A program made the translations under genes and the position numbers. The notes beneath the pieces are model-generated. The model was not told where the DNA came from. It searched no databases and saw only the letters and a program-made list of their open reading frames with translations. Positions 42,279-53,219 of a stretch of 64,000 nt of DNA are shown here, piece after piece; the first letter of the stretch is position 1; each line of letters starts with the position of its first letter. The DNA comes from Aphrocallistes beatrix (lineage: Eukaryota; Porifera; Hexactinellida; Sceptrulophora; Aphrocallistidae). Location: contig OY725499.1 of the NCBI GenBank assembly GCA_963281255.1, positions 3,677,148 to 3,741,147 of the forward strand. The letters run 5' to 3'.

Positions 42279-42584
42279 TACTACGCAAGACTAATACCAA
42301 TTTAACATTTTATTTCCATTTCTTAAATACACCTAATGGAGATCTCGAACAGAATTAAATATTTCAATATCTCAAAGATCAAGCCTGATAAATTTGAAAA
42401 CCTATATGGAAATAATAAATTATAAATTTTTAGTTATTTCTAATATCAATTTAAACACAACTAGTTGAAAACGAGCCTATACATCTACTCATACAACTCA
42501 GTCACAATAAACCATCCCACATACGTGAATAAAAGCCATTGCAATCACTTATTAATTAAAACCCACGCTTGCCACAGGAACGTG

Positions 42585-42720
42585 TTGAGTCATTTCTGGT
42601 TTAAGCCATTTTCAATGGGGAAGCCATATAAGTTTGGGGTTACTACTATAAATAGAAAAAAACCAAATGCTTCCAAGGGTAATAAGTAGGAATTCCTATT
42701 TGGCGCAACAAAGTTGAAAT
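42585..42720 (-). repeat. Dispersed repeat R1, diverged inverted copy
   Basis: In reverse complement it carries the TATTTATAGT, CCAAACTTATATGGCTTCCCC and AAACCAGAAATGA order of 10956-11086. Confidence 0.5.
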
Positions 42721-43252
42721 AATTTGTGGTTCTGAAATATTCCTACTTGGCACAGAAGTTAACACAGATAATGCTCAGTCTCCATCTATATTAAACCAAC
42801 ACAAATATGTCGGTAAAGCGACTGGAGTGATTTTGACTAAAAAAGTTTTTTCTTATTTTATAAAATACACGTATAGTATACAAGTAGTATTCGCCGTAGC
42901 AGTAATCTATCAAAAAATTGATTCGATTAGAACTATTTTCCTACAACGAGATTGCGTGTGTAACTTTATCCAACCAACATAACATCTCTATTCCAATTTT
43001 ATGATAATATTATAAAGCGTTTATTAGTAAATGAGATTGTGATAAATGTTCACGTGTCCCTACGCATGATTAAACAGGACGTGAGGCGGTAGGATAATCC
43101 CGAATTGTAAGCATTACTCCATCTATTTTCAATGAATAATAATGATTCAACATCAATTCACGTAATAACATACACATTATGCTTAACTTTAAATCTATAT
43201 AATGAAAATATGTCCAAAGATATAAAGCTATATATCCTGTCAAGTGGTGGAT

Positions 43253-43471
43253 ATGTTCGTAGAAGCAGGGATCTCTTTCATTATGTGGGGCACCACAGTA
43301 TTTTTCATGATGTGTAGAGCTTTCACAGACAGACGACCAATGAAATCTTCTACAAATACACAAAATGGAAGAAAGAAAAATATTACATTCCTGGTGATAA
43401 TTTTAACCATACTTCTTAGTTGGGTTGTCTTTGCCCTTCTATTCTACTATTATATCTATTTTATTGTGTGA
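43253..43471 (+). CDS. Possible two-span small membrane protein (72 aa)
   Basis: From ATG 43253: membrane segment at about 4-22, a basic polar loop (TDRRPMKSSTNTQNGRKK), second segment at about 46-70. The size and layout recall the gene at 42038. GATATAAAGC at 43218-43227 stands about 30 bp upstream and may be the TATA box. No sequence family is recognised, and short hydrophobic frames arise by chance in AT-rich DNA, so I am only moderately inclined to call it. Confidence 0.4.
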   Translation: MFVEAGISFIMWGTTVFFMMCRAFTDRRPMKSSTNTQNGRKKNITFLVIILTILLSWVVFALLFYYYIYFIV

Positions 43472-44963
43472 TGACAGTGATGATTAAGAATACTCATTCT
43501 GTTATAAATATTCACATTAGGGATAAAACGATGCGTTCGATTAGAAGCAGGCATTTCATACGCTCAGCCTGACAATTCCACATATTTGTAGAAGTTAATA
43601 TCACTAGAATGAGATAGGGGCATATTTTAAGACTAATAAACCATAATAATAAAATTTTCGACAAATTACCAAATGTGGCTAAAGTGATAAAGTAGTAAAC
43701 CATTGAATCTAGACATGGAAATTATATTATGGCTTTATAGGAAATAGTCTATTGGCTATCAAATAAGATTGAATTCGAATGCATAGTTATTACGGTTTTC
43801 AAGATATGACCTCAACTGAGCAAAATGCATTTCCATAGCAACGCTGGAATGTTTCAAAATTCCATTAAATAAATTCAAATAAGTGAGATACTAGGGGACC
43901 ATGGGCATGTTAAACAGTTACGTAGGCAGTTAGGAAGTTTCATTCCGACGTATCGATATTGATACTGAGATCATGTGGTGTGCAGTGGTAGACTATTGCT
44001 ATTATTTTAAAAACCGCGGCAGTCACCCTTCTGCAAGTAATGTCCCTTTCGACAACCTGAGAGTCATATCTCCTACCCACAATGCTGCTAAATCTGTCTG
44101 AAATGTGTTGCATTCTCCACTGAAAAAGCTGCGTTATTATCGCAAGAGTCAGCGACATTGTCACTCAGCACCATATAAGTACATGTAAGTATTCTGATAA
44201 TAAATTATTTGAAAAACGGTTTTAAAGTTTACCTCAATATTAAATAGGTGAGAACTGTTACAATGTACATGTATTACAGTATTTCTCATTTAACCTCAAC
44301 AAATGTCCTATGCGATATGTTAAGTACTAAATTACATTTAATTAGTATTTAAAACTAATACAGTCAGACCTGCTCTAGCAGCCACCTCTATGTAACGGTC
44401 ACCTGGACATAGCGGCCCCCTAAGAACAGTCCCGTCCGATTTCCTATCGTTTGAACTTGTGCATGACGGTCAGCTGCTCAACACGGCCAGCGCTCACGCT
44501 TTTTCGGTCAAAACTGTCTATAACGGCAATTTCATGTTTAGAACGACATACATATGTCTATTATGATCCCTATTCAAACGAAGTTTCCAGCATCAGAAAC
44601 ATTAGTAGTAACGCGCATCAGTGATATCCAGTGCGTTTATAGATTGCCACTGCATCGCATCGTTACAACCTGACACTGAATACTCTGGCCCCATCCTGTG
44701 TATAACGGCCACCTACTTATAACGGCCATTTTTGACCAGTCCCTTGGGTGGCCATTATAGACAGGTTCGAGTCCCCGTTCGACTGTATATATATATATAT
44801 GTCATAAAATACGTAAATGCAAAATACAATATTGTTCAAAGCTATGTATTAGCTTTTACGAGCTAGCTTACATAATGTTTTACATTAGAACAATCAGAGA
44901 GTTCTTCAGCGGAATTACAAGACAGTAAAGGATAGGTAGCAGCTCAGTATTGGAACGGAACCA
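43472..44963. other. Gene-poor stretch
   Basis: A minus frame at 43940-44164 has a hydrophobic part but overlaps a DNA repeat shared with 40840-40925, so I do not call it. A pogo-like element lies at 44361-44785. Nothing else is visible. Confidence 0.45.
44361..44785. mobile_element. Pogo/Tigger-like non-autonomous element
   Basis: Left CAGTCAGACCTG and right end (reverse complement CAGTCGAACGGGGAC) with TA on both sides. Repeated ATAACGGCCACCT-like blocks lie inside both ends. There is no open frame. Confidence 0.65.
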
Positions 44964-45284
44964 CTACTTAAACTTGTATCCACGAGTTGTCTCTCCGATT
45001 ATAGCGGCCCTACCATCTGTGGCAATGATCCTCTCGTTCTCCACCACAACCACTTTCCCGCTCTGAGTTAACCCGGCCACAGTTGTCACCTCTTTCACCG
45101 CCCGACCCCCACCGCCCAAATCCGCCGTTTCCACACGAGTCTCCACTAACAGCGGTTGGGACGTCTGCGGATTCCGACGGTTGGCGACTTGGTATATGGG
45201 TTTATTGGTTTCGTTGTCATTTGAATGATCACAGCAACAACAACAGCAACAGAAGTATACACAAACAATGCAGAGTTCTCCCAT
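44964..45284 (-). CDS. Small cysteine-rich, probably lipid-anchored protein (106 aa)
   Basis: MGELC at the start, a short hydrophobic stretch, then a run of seven cysteines (FCCCCCCCDH), followed by an 80-residue hydrophilic part. Heavy palmitoylation of the cysteine run is likely. The tail ends with KVVVVENERIIA and a basic tip; this resembles the GGLLVIESERAV ending of the family A protein at 46893, so the two tails may share origin. SQPLLVE contains a leucine pair without the acidic residue. GC-richer than surroundings, which supports coding. Start ATG 45284. Confidence 0.55.
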   Translation of the reverse strand: MGELCIVCVYFCCCCCCCDHSNDNETNKPIYQVANRRNPQTSQPLLVETRVETADLGGGGRAVKEVTTVAGLTQSGKVVVVENERIIATDGRAAIIGETTRGYKFK

Positions 45285-46892
45285 CTCTCAAGAATAAGGA
45301 AATTTTATCATTCCACCTATTTATGCTTGTGAAGTTTTAAATATTGGTCGTAATCTAATATCGTGAGGATATATTCTTCTTAATGAACCATGCACATAGA
45401 ACATTAATACTGAGTAGAACATCACTCTGGATTAGGACATTGTCGATCGTGAAAAAGAAGATTGCGATCTGATCTCGATCATTTGTTTCCGATCGGTTTT
45501 TTATTGACACAGCGGCGGCGCCACGGTTTTAGGAGTGGTCCGGGTTTTACTGAACAGACCGGACCACTTTTGAAAAGTTGTCCGGTTTAACAGGACCAAC
45601 CGGACCAATGGCACCTGCCCTGATACTTAATTTTATCGGAACTAAAATTCGAAATACTAAAACTTAGCTATCAGAATGTGTAATAGTCTTTTAGTGCTGG
45701 AAAAAGACTTAAATTGGTAACAGCATAGAAAAATAGATTAAGCTAATGATGGTGAGGAGAGAAGACAGTACAAAATGATTGGGGTAAAAGAAGATCGCGA
45801 TCTTCCATATAATCATCCAAAAAATAAGATCGCCGATCCTCATTCAATCGTCAATATAGGACCGCGACCCTAATGACCTACTCTGAATCCAATTAATCGG
45901 GCTCAGGTCATTAAATGTCTATAGTAATTTGGTTTATAGCGACATAGGCACTTATGGAGATGTTTAACGCGTAAGAGACTGTGCTCTTCCTGAGAGATCG
46001 GTTCGTCAAAAGCTCCTCAGGGTCCTTCGGATTTGTCGCAAAACCTGGAGGAAGGTCCCGCCCGGCCTAAGCTGAGTCTTATCCTAAGAATTCAGAGCAC
46101 AGACACTTCCTTTACACTGTCGAGTCTTCTCACAGCGAATTCAGTTATGCTGAGCCCCTCCCATGCTCCCTTAATCGGAAGGTGCTATTAGAGCTAGTTA
46201 AGTGAGAATTAACACAATTGTCTTACTGATTAGAACGCTAGGATTTGGTGTTTGCTGTTTTGACCGAATTGATAAGAACAGGTGGATAAGAACAGGTGGA
46301 TAAGAACAGGTGAGTCTAAGTTATAATATTTAAGCGAGGGTTGAGACTCCGAATATCGTTTTTTAGGAATTACAACTTTTGTAATTGCGAATATTTTTTG
46401 GAAATATTTACTTTTTTAGAATAACAAATTATGTAATCAAATAAGGGCCAAAACCTTAGGCGGACGCAAACAAAGTGTCAGCAGTGTACCTGTACCAGTA
46501 CATGTACCTGTACCTGTACCTGTACCTGTACCTGTACCTGTACCTGTACCTGTACCTGTACCTGTAGTGATGAGTCAACTTAAATTATGAGACAATAAGG
46601 TACCCTCCTATCCCTTGTGCTACACTGTGTGAAAACAGTTCGAATATTCTTGGTCTTTGAATTTACGGTGAGAGAAAAAAATTAAATTTGCGTAACTAAA
46701 TAGCGCTATTACGTTAGAACATTTTTGTTCGCCAATCATTATAGCATATTATTCTAAAAAGGTAAATAATTGCTAAACAAGGATACAAAATGACTTTTAC
46801 ACACATCCACGAATATTTATACCTACATTTTATACACAGAATATTGTAATCAACTTAAATACTACAATTGATTGGGCTCCCCACACCGCAAC
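45285..46892. other. Intergenic with MITE, palindromic GATCGCGATC blocks and a hexamer repeat
   Basis: A MITE-like block with ACCGGACCAC repeats lies at about 45508-45625. GATCGCGATC-type palindromes occur near 45460-45480 and 45790-45830. A GC-richer stretch at 45960-46180 is unexplained. See also the hexamer array. Confidence 0.45.
46490..46566. repeat. (CTGTAC)n tandem array
   Basis: About twelve units of the hexamer CTGTAC, with the first few imperfect (CAGTAC). Confidence 0.9.
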
Positions 46893-47696
46893 CTACACCG
46901 CACGTTCACTTTCTATCACCAATAGGCCTCCGTCTTTAGTCTTCGGAGTAGCATTAGTCACGTGTCTGGCTACTCTAGCTCCATCCACAAGCCCAGTTTC
47001 AATGTGCGGATGCTGAATAAGAGGAGTCCTGTCTGAGAAGTTAGGTCGACGCAAGACATGGCCAGCTCCTGTTCTATAGGAAGGTCCAGTGAAGTTATAC
47101 GAATCGACTAGCCTAGCTCCTCTATGGTCACCAGTGTCACAGTCTCCACAGACGCAGCATAAGCAACAGAGCGAAACTTTAATGATAAAGGTGAGGAAAA
47201 TACAGCCACACAAGCCGATCATGATTAATGACAAGAGGAAGGGCAGGTTGAAGTAGAAACAGGTCCAACTCACGATGCTAGAAGGGCTAGGATTGTTATC
47301 CAAGCTTACGAATGCGAACTCGTCGAGGTTGTGAACCTGGATAGTACAAGTCTCGTCTGACTGTGCTATGCAGCCGATTGTCTTCATAGACGAATTGGAG
47401 TCATTATAATGATTGAGGAGATATAGAGTTAGACCCGTATCGGATGGTGCCTTGACTTCTAAGTAGAGGAGAAGGGGCTGTGGGTAGAAATACTTGTCTT
47501 TAGAGCAGTTGCGAGGATTGAAAGAGAGAAATTCAGATTGTTTAGTTATTGAATCGTTCTTCCATTCGATGCCTGCATAAAGAGTTCTGTTCGTTGTGAA
47601 AAAGAAAATGATAATGCTCGGAACGAGGAAAATAAAAGCAAAACACAATCCAAACAATCCCAACACAAAGCAGAGGCAGCTACAATCCTTCTTCAT
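46893..47696 (-). CDS. Family A membrane protein with long tail and DRTPLI signal (267 aa)
   Basis: Cysteine-rich N-terminus (KKDCSCLC), membrane segment at about 8-33, then the family A ectodomain with cysteines in NCSK, IGCI, ETCTIQV and WTCF contexts and several sequons. The second membrane segment is at about 155-180 and is followed by CCLCC. The cytoplasmic tail of about 80 residues contains DRTPLI, a strong match to the acidic dileucine motif of lysosomal membrane proteins (compare ERTPLV at 11795). I start at ATG 47696. Trafficking to endosomes or lysosomes is inferred; ligand unknown. Confidence 0.75.
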   Translation of the reverse strand: MKKDCSCLCFVLGLFGLCFAFIFLVPSIIIFFFTTNRTLYAGIEWKNDSITKQSEFLSFNPRNCSKDKYFYPQPLLLYLEVKAPSDTGLTLYLLNHYNDSNSSMKTIGCIAQSDETCTIQVHNLDEFAFVSLDNNPSPSSIVSWTCFYFNLPFLLSLIMIGLCGCIFLTFIIKVSLCCLCCVCGDCDTGDHRGARLVDSYNFTGPSYRTGAGHVLRRPNFSDRTPLIQHPHIETGLVDGARVARHVTNATPKTKDGGLLVIESERAV

Positions 47697-48958
47697 CTTC
47701 GTAGGCAAAAAGAAAATGTGTTACAGGAATATCTTTGAGTCTATATGGCCATAACCAATGCCTATCATATTGCTACTGGGTAATTTTATCCATTAGCATT
47801 AGGTTAATCATTAGTTTGAGGAGATTTATCACTATCATATGCTTTAATCAAGGTTCAGTAGACTATTTATGAAATATGCTTTCTCAATGTTACAAGGATA
47901 ATAGTAGTATCATATAATCCATTCCCAGTATATTTCGGTGCATCTGAAAAGTCTCGAAGTTCAGATGGATAATACACGGAAGGAATAAGAATTCTAAGTT
48001 GACTAATTCATGAATTATCAATGAATTACTCAAAATTTTAAACTAAAATAATGTAAGCAATATTTGATATTTCGCTTAGGGACTGAGCAATGTTAGAGGT
48101 ATACAACATGAGGAACCTTTTAACCACTTTTGGGCATAGAATCTGCACTAATGTTTGAGATTTTGAATAATTCATAATTCTACATCATCTTTCAATGAAT
48201 TAGTCAAATAAGAATAAGATATACTATTAAATCTAGATTTATTTAGATCTATATCTAGATCTGTAACGAATTAATTGAAGAAACTGCCAGTCGCAGAAAG
48301 ATGATCTCTTTGAGATTTTGTCACTGGTTAGAGAAATTTCAAGTCTCAGACAAAATGAATGCCAACCTGTCATGCAATTATGACGGCATTGTCACCTTTT
48401 TTATAATTACTATAAATTTCAATTTTTCGGTATAACTCAATAGAATTGTACAATTATCATTCCATATTGGAAAGAAATGCTTACTCATCATGGAAAATGA
48501 CGTAATCGTCACCTTTTTAATTTTGAATTTGCATCCATGGACTAATTAGTGAAGGCAATTAATATTAGACGCCCGTAGGGCGCCTCTGAACTCTAAGATA
48601 TCCAGGTGCCGCAGGGCGATTTATTTACAAATTACTGAGGTAAGATTCGAAACGATTTCGTGAGGACAGCGGATGGGGATGAGGCATAGGGGAACTGGAA
48701 TTAGATACAAAGGATGACTGTGTTTATATTTTATATTTATGGGCTGCCCTCATTCAGGGATGCTGTCCCCTTACCTCTATGTGTCGCTCAACTCTGGAAA
48801 TCTCCATCAATATTTTGAAAAATTTTTGAATTATGATAAAAAGATGCTATACTAGTTTATTATAAAATGTAATTAGAAGATTCGAATGTAGAGATAGAAT
48901 TCAATATTTTTAACGAAAACAGTAATATAATCAGCAAAACTATGACAAAAGTTTCAGA
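47697..48958. other. Intergenic
   Basis: The body of repeat R3 occurs inverted at about 48360-48560. A GC-rich CGCCCGTAGGGCGCC piece lies near 48570-48620. TAGATCT-type palindromes lie near 48230-48260. No gene seen. Confidence 0.45.
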
Positions 48959-49552
48959 TTATTTAGTATAGCTTGAATGGTTACTTCCAAATCCCACGGA
49001 CTCGTAGGGATCTGGACCCCTAGTGCATATACGATAAATCGCTGCAAATAAAGCCATTAATGATGTTAGAACTATTAATCCAAAAAGAGGCGTGAACAGA
49101 GTAGACAAGAGAAAAGGCAAGTTGAAGTAGTAGCAACCCCAGTAGACAGTAATCGAAGCAGTACTATCAGCGGAAACAAATGCGTACACATTATCCAATC
49201 CTGGGATCCGTAGCGAACAGTTGGCTATACAGGAGCTTAATGTGCCAGACGATCCTGTAGCATTGCTATCAGACAGAGTTAATGTAACTTGGCTACCAGT
49301 AGGGCCTTGGATCTGGAGAGAGATCAAGAACGGGTAGGGATAAAACTGACTTTTTGGACAATCATAGGGGTTAAAAGGCAACAATGTACTGTCGCTATTA
49401 TTTAATGTTACATTATTCTTATTATCCAAACCTTCATTTAGAATTTTTCTTGAGAGAGACAAGACAACTATACTTGGAATTAAGATGATTAACGAAATTA
49501 TTAATAATAAAACTAAACAAGAAAGTAACAAAAACAATTTAAACGGAGACAT
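48959..49552 (-). CDS. Family A membrane protein (197 aa)
   Basis: Membrane segment at about 5-30, ectodomain with LLPFN before DCPK, SSCI, CSLRIPG and WGCYYF, giving the four family cysteines, and several sequons (NNVT, NDS, NAT, NCS). The second membrane segment is at about 150-178. The tail is short (about 20 residues), unlike 46893. Both minus-strand copies share the FNLPFLLS entry into the second segment, so they are each other's closest relatives. Start ATG 49552. Confidence 0.75.
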   Translation of the reverse strand: MSPFKLFLLLSCLVLLLIISLIILIPSIVVLSLSRKILNEGLDNKNNVTLNNSDSTLLPFNPYDCPKSQFYPYPFLISLQIQGPTGSQVTLTLSDSNATGSSGTLSSCIANCSLRIPGLDNVYAFVSADSTASITVYWGCYYFNLPFLLSTLFTPLFGLIVLTSLMALFAAIYRICTRGPDPYESVGFGSNHSSYTK

Positions 49553-49689
49553 CCAAACAAATTAAAACTATTTGAATAAACTTAGGCTTGAAACTAATAT
49601 TTAATCATATTAGAATTGCCTACATTGGAGATCGTAATGGATATCAATTACACTGGTGGAATAAAATAGTGGCAAAATACCATTGTAAG

Positions 49690-50010
49690 ACAATAAGTCA
49701 CCACGTTTCGTTTGCTTGCACTGCCCAGATGACGAACATTTCGTGTCCGCATGAGTCACTATCCGGGCGCCTGTGCTAATGCAATAATAATAGCCTAAAC
49801 GTAAACAAATCAATATACTATGACGGGACAGCCCACGTAAATTTTCAGCCTTCACAGTAATTATTCCTCTCTATAGAGTCCTTGTACTGTTCAATTTGAT
49901 GATACACTTAAGATATATAAATGACAAAGCCAGGTAATTAATAGGTACCTGCGCCAATCATTTTTGAGTCTCGAGAAATTTTGAATCTGCATTTGATATC
50001 TTTCTTATTT
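49690..50010 (+). repeat. Dispersed repeat R2
   Basis: Head CGTTTCGTTTGCTTGCACTG and ATTTCGTGTCCGCATGAGTC, body as at 24768-25090 (GGGACAGCC, TATAAATGACA). Confidence 0.6.
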
Positions 50011-50411
50011 ATACCTCATAGGAATCCATAGTATCATATGCTTCAAGAAATCTGCAGGCCCAACTCAATCAAAAGTTGCGCTACTATTCAATATACTTGT
50101 AGTATGTTATTCTATACGAGTATTCATAAATAAAGGTAGAAGTGCACCACTGAAATGTATTTCATTTCCAATTCAATCAATCATATATATATATTTAAGG
50201 TAAATTTTGAAGCGTTATCATCAATCTTAGTATCTCACAGATGAGAAGAGATATGCAGAATCACATTTCTGACTGAGGAAGTGTGGTCAGTACATTAATA
50301 GTACTACAATCCTATGCTGGTGTCATCCTGATGGGTCATGATGACGATTTTAGTATAATAGTTTATTATTGACACGGAATGTATACATATATTGACCTTA
50401 TTTATGTTATA

Positions 50412-50600
50412 CAGTCGACTCCGCTTAATAGGGTCACTATTTAAATGGGTCAGCCGCTTAATCGGGCCACTTTTGGCAGGACCGGAATAGCTCTCACACA
50501 TAGAGGCTAATACAAAAGTATTTTCGGTTAATAGAGTTCTCCGCTTAATCGGGTCAAAATATCCCATGACCGATGTGACCCTATTAAGCGGAGTCGACTG
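50412..50600. mobile_element. Pogo-like MITE with empty-site control
   Basis: Ends CAGTCGACTCCGCTTAAT and ATTAAGCGGAGTCGACTG are perfect inverted repeats, flanked by TA. The paralogous unit near 51690 has only TATGCTATATTAAAACC at this place, so both insertion and the TA duplication are visible. Confidence 0.9.
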
Positions 50601-51015
50601 TATTTCAACCCCAAACCGATAGGAAATCAAATCGTTTCGTTATTCACATTTTAAATCTGTTTTGCCATCATCCTAGGAATGTGGAAGTACACTCCCACTC
50701 CGTCTGTGAGAAGATTTTTATCTCAATGATGCTTAATAAAAGTAATTAATCAGCTCATGTTCTCTAATATAAGCAATTTGATACCCAGACACAATGCAGT
50801 TCTGTAAAGTAACGAGTATTCATGATGAATTGCTTGCATAAACTAGCGTAGACTGGTCTAATGATATTATACTGTACTTGCAATTAGATACTTGTCGTAG
50901 GAATACTAAGGGTCAGTTGGAAAGCATAAATAATATGAAATCGCCAGGGGTAATAATATATAAATACTACTTTAAAAAATAAGATATTACATAGCTTCTA
51001 CTTCAATTTGAAAAA

Positions 51016-51342
51016 ATGACAAAATGTTTTCCTGAATTTCCAGAATATGATGATGATGAGAGCACCTGGGAATTAACTAAGAGACCATTGGGCGAGGACT
51101 GTAGAGCATTGAAATGCACACTTCTAATTATCTTCGAACTATTCCTACTCGCATGTACAATTGGATTATTGGTGCCATTCATCTTGTACCTACGCGAAGA
51201 AGCTAGCACGTCTATCCCTCTGATAGTAATGTTTGCAGTCTGCTCTTGTTGCTGTGTATTCTCTAACTGCATAATGTGCACATACTTTGGATGTTACTAT
51301 GCACTAATGAATCTTTCCCTTATCAGTGATCAACTGAGTTAA
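51016..51342 (+). CDS. Family E membrane protein, short form (108 aa)
   Basis: An acidic N-terminal part with YDDDE and STWELTKRPLG leads into the family core: a first membrane segment in CTLLIIFELFLLACTIGLL (about 34-56), a short loop with LREEASTS, and a second segment (about 66-90) full of cysteines (CSCCCV, CIMC), ending in YFGCYY. This copy lacks the hydrophobic N-terminal extension found at 52298, 57858 and 60155. Putative TATA boxes (ATATATAAATA at about 50957) precede it. Function unknown; no described family recognised. Confidence 0.7.
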   Translation: MTKCFPEFPEYDDDESTWELTKRPLGEDCRALKCTLLIIFELFLLACTIGLLVPFILYLREEASTSIPLIVMFAVCSCCCVFSNCIMCTYFGCYYALMNLSLISDQLS

Positions 51343-52297
51343 GACTAACAACCAACCAAGTCTTTTTAATAGTATTATGTATGTATCAAGTATCCAATAA
51401 TGCATATCCATTATCTCTTATATTAGTTGAGGGAAATAAACAGGGGCATTGCTAATCCAAATAAACTAGATGGAGTAGCGGTTTATTTATATAAAACAAG
51501 CAGTTTAAAATTGCCATAAATAAACAATGAACTAAATATGTATAATTACATTTCTGACTGAGGAAGTATGGTCAGTACATTAATAGCACTACAATCCTAT
51601 GCTGGTGTCTTGATGAGGTCATGATAACTCTAATATTCAGCATAATATTTTATTATTGACAAGGAATGTATACATTGACCTTATTTATGCTATATTAAAA
51701 CCTCAAGCAGATGGAAATCAAATCGTTTCGTTATTACATTTTAAATCTATGCTGTGCCTTCATCTCAGGAAGGTAGTCTACTCAGTCTGTGAGAATATTT
51801 TTATCTCAATGATGCTTAATAAAAATAATTAATCAGCTCATGTTTTCCAATGAAAGCAATTTGATACTCAGACAAATTACAGTTCTCTAAAGTAACGAGT
51901 AAGAATAACGAATTGCTTACATAAAATAAAACTAGATGGAGTAGGGGTTCCAATTATACTTGCTCCTAATTATTTATCAGCTAATATTCTCTAAAGCAAC
52001 GAGGAAGAATGATGAACTGTTAAAATAAACTAAATAGAGTAGAGGTTTCAATTATACTTGTACAAGTATATAATTATTAATCAGCTAATATTCTCTAAGT
52101 AACGAGTGTGAATGAAGAATTGCTTACATGAAGTAGCGTAGACTGGTTTAACAATATCACTCCTGCAATTATACTTGTAGGTAGGAATACTAATTAGGCT
52201 CAGTTAGAAAGTATAAATATATATGAAATCGCCAGGAAAAGTCATAAATAAATAATACTCACAGAAATAAGATATTAACTTCTACTTCAATTTGCAA

Positions 52298-52699
52298 ATG
52301 TGCTCGCCAAATGTGTTACAGTATATTGGATATGGGTTGTTGTGTCTGTGTGAGTTTGGGGCATGGCTTGTGTGTTGTAAACTTGATGATGAAAATTACG
52401 ATGATGAGAGTTGCTGGGAAATATTCAGAGAGCGAGCGTTGGGCTCCAAATGTAGAGCATTGAAATGCACACTTCTAATTATCTTCAATCTCTTCCTACT
52501 CGCATGTACAATTGGATTATTAGTGCCATTCATCTTGTACCTACACGAAGAACCTAGCACGTCTATCCCTCTGATAGTAATGTTTGCAGTCTGCTCTTGT
52601 AGCTGTGTATGCTCTAACTTCATAATGTGCATATACTTTGGATGTTACTGTGCAGTTGCGCATTTTACCATATACAAGGCTAATTCGTATGAAGATTGA
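52298..52699 (+). CDS. Family E membrane protein (133 aa)
   Basis: Start at ATG 52298. A cysteine-containing hydrophobic N-terminus (about 8-28) is followed by the acidic DDENYDDESCWEIF stretch and the conserved core with two membrane segments and the cysteine-rich VCSCSCVC run. The core DNA is almost identical to other copies, while the first 45 codons and last 15 codons differ. The closest relative is the inverted copy at 63281-63679, which shares the N-terminal CCK.DDENYDDES stretch. Confidence 0.75.
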   Translation: MCSPNVLQYIGYGLLCLCEFGAWLVCCKLDDENYDDESCWEIFRERALGSKCRALKCTLLIIFNLFLLACTIGLLVPFILYLHEEPSTSIPLIVMFAVCSCSCVCSNFIMCIYFGCYCAVAHFTIYKANSYED

Positions 52700-53219
52700 T
52701 ACTAACAACCACCAAAGCCAACACGATTATGTGTTGGTCAAGTATCCAATAATCTATATCTTATCTGTTGTCTCTGTGTAGGATACAACCTGATACGAGC
52801 AGAAGTATAGGTTGTGTATTTTATTTTGTAGTAGGTTGGTAGTTGTATGTTGTTCAATGATGTAATTCTCCTCACAATCATTTTAAAATAAAACACATCT
52901 ATTTGAGTGGTTCAATATAGTTTATTTATGAATCGTCCAACAACACGAGAACTTTACACATAATTAGTAAACACACTTTCTTTCTGAATTTACGAAATTT
53001 CTAACAAAAACATAAAATTACAATAAATGGCATAATGCAAATTTTCAATAAGTTATTAATATATATATATGTATGTATGTATCCATATATACAGTATCTG
53101 TGTATAGTATTAAAAAGCAATTTGTCACCATATTTGTGGTCAATCTATGTCAGAGTAAATACGCAACATGTTGATTGACATCAGACCATTTGAATATTGC
53201 TTCCAGTTCCACAGTGAGA
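52700..53219. other. Family E 3' flank, duplicated at 59310-59745
   Basis: TTGTTCAATGATGTAATTCTC onward to CACAGTGAGAT at 53220 matches 59320-59745. The match ends where the large transposon begins, and resumes on its far side. Confidence 0.7.

Larger units (their letters stand above)
50240..52290. repeat. Two direct copies of a family E upstream unit
   Basis: About 50270-51000 and 51545-52290 are direct copies: both carry CTGACTGAGGAAGT, GCACTACAATCCTATGCTGG-type sequence, the ATTAATCAGCTCATG block and the GCGTAGACTGGT promoter leader. The first copy contains a MITE that is absent from the second. Confidence 0.75.

Noticed and set aside
43940-44164. 74-codon minus-strand frame with a hydrophobic part
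   Set aside because: Its C-terminal third is a DNA repeat shared with 40840-40925 and the frame is not kept there.
46490-46566. CTGTAC hexamer array as a telomere-like repeat
   Set aside because: Not a known telomeric unit and internal to the contig; an ordinary microsatellite.
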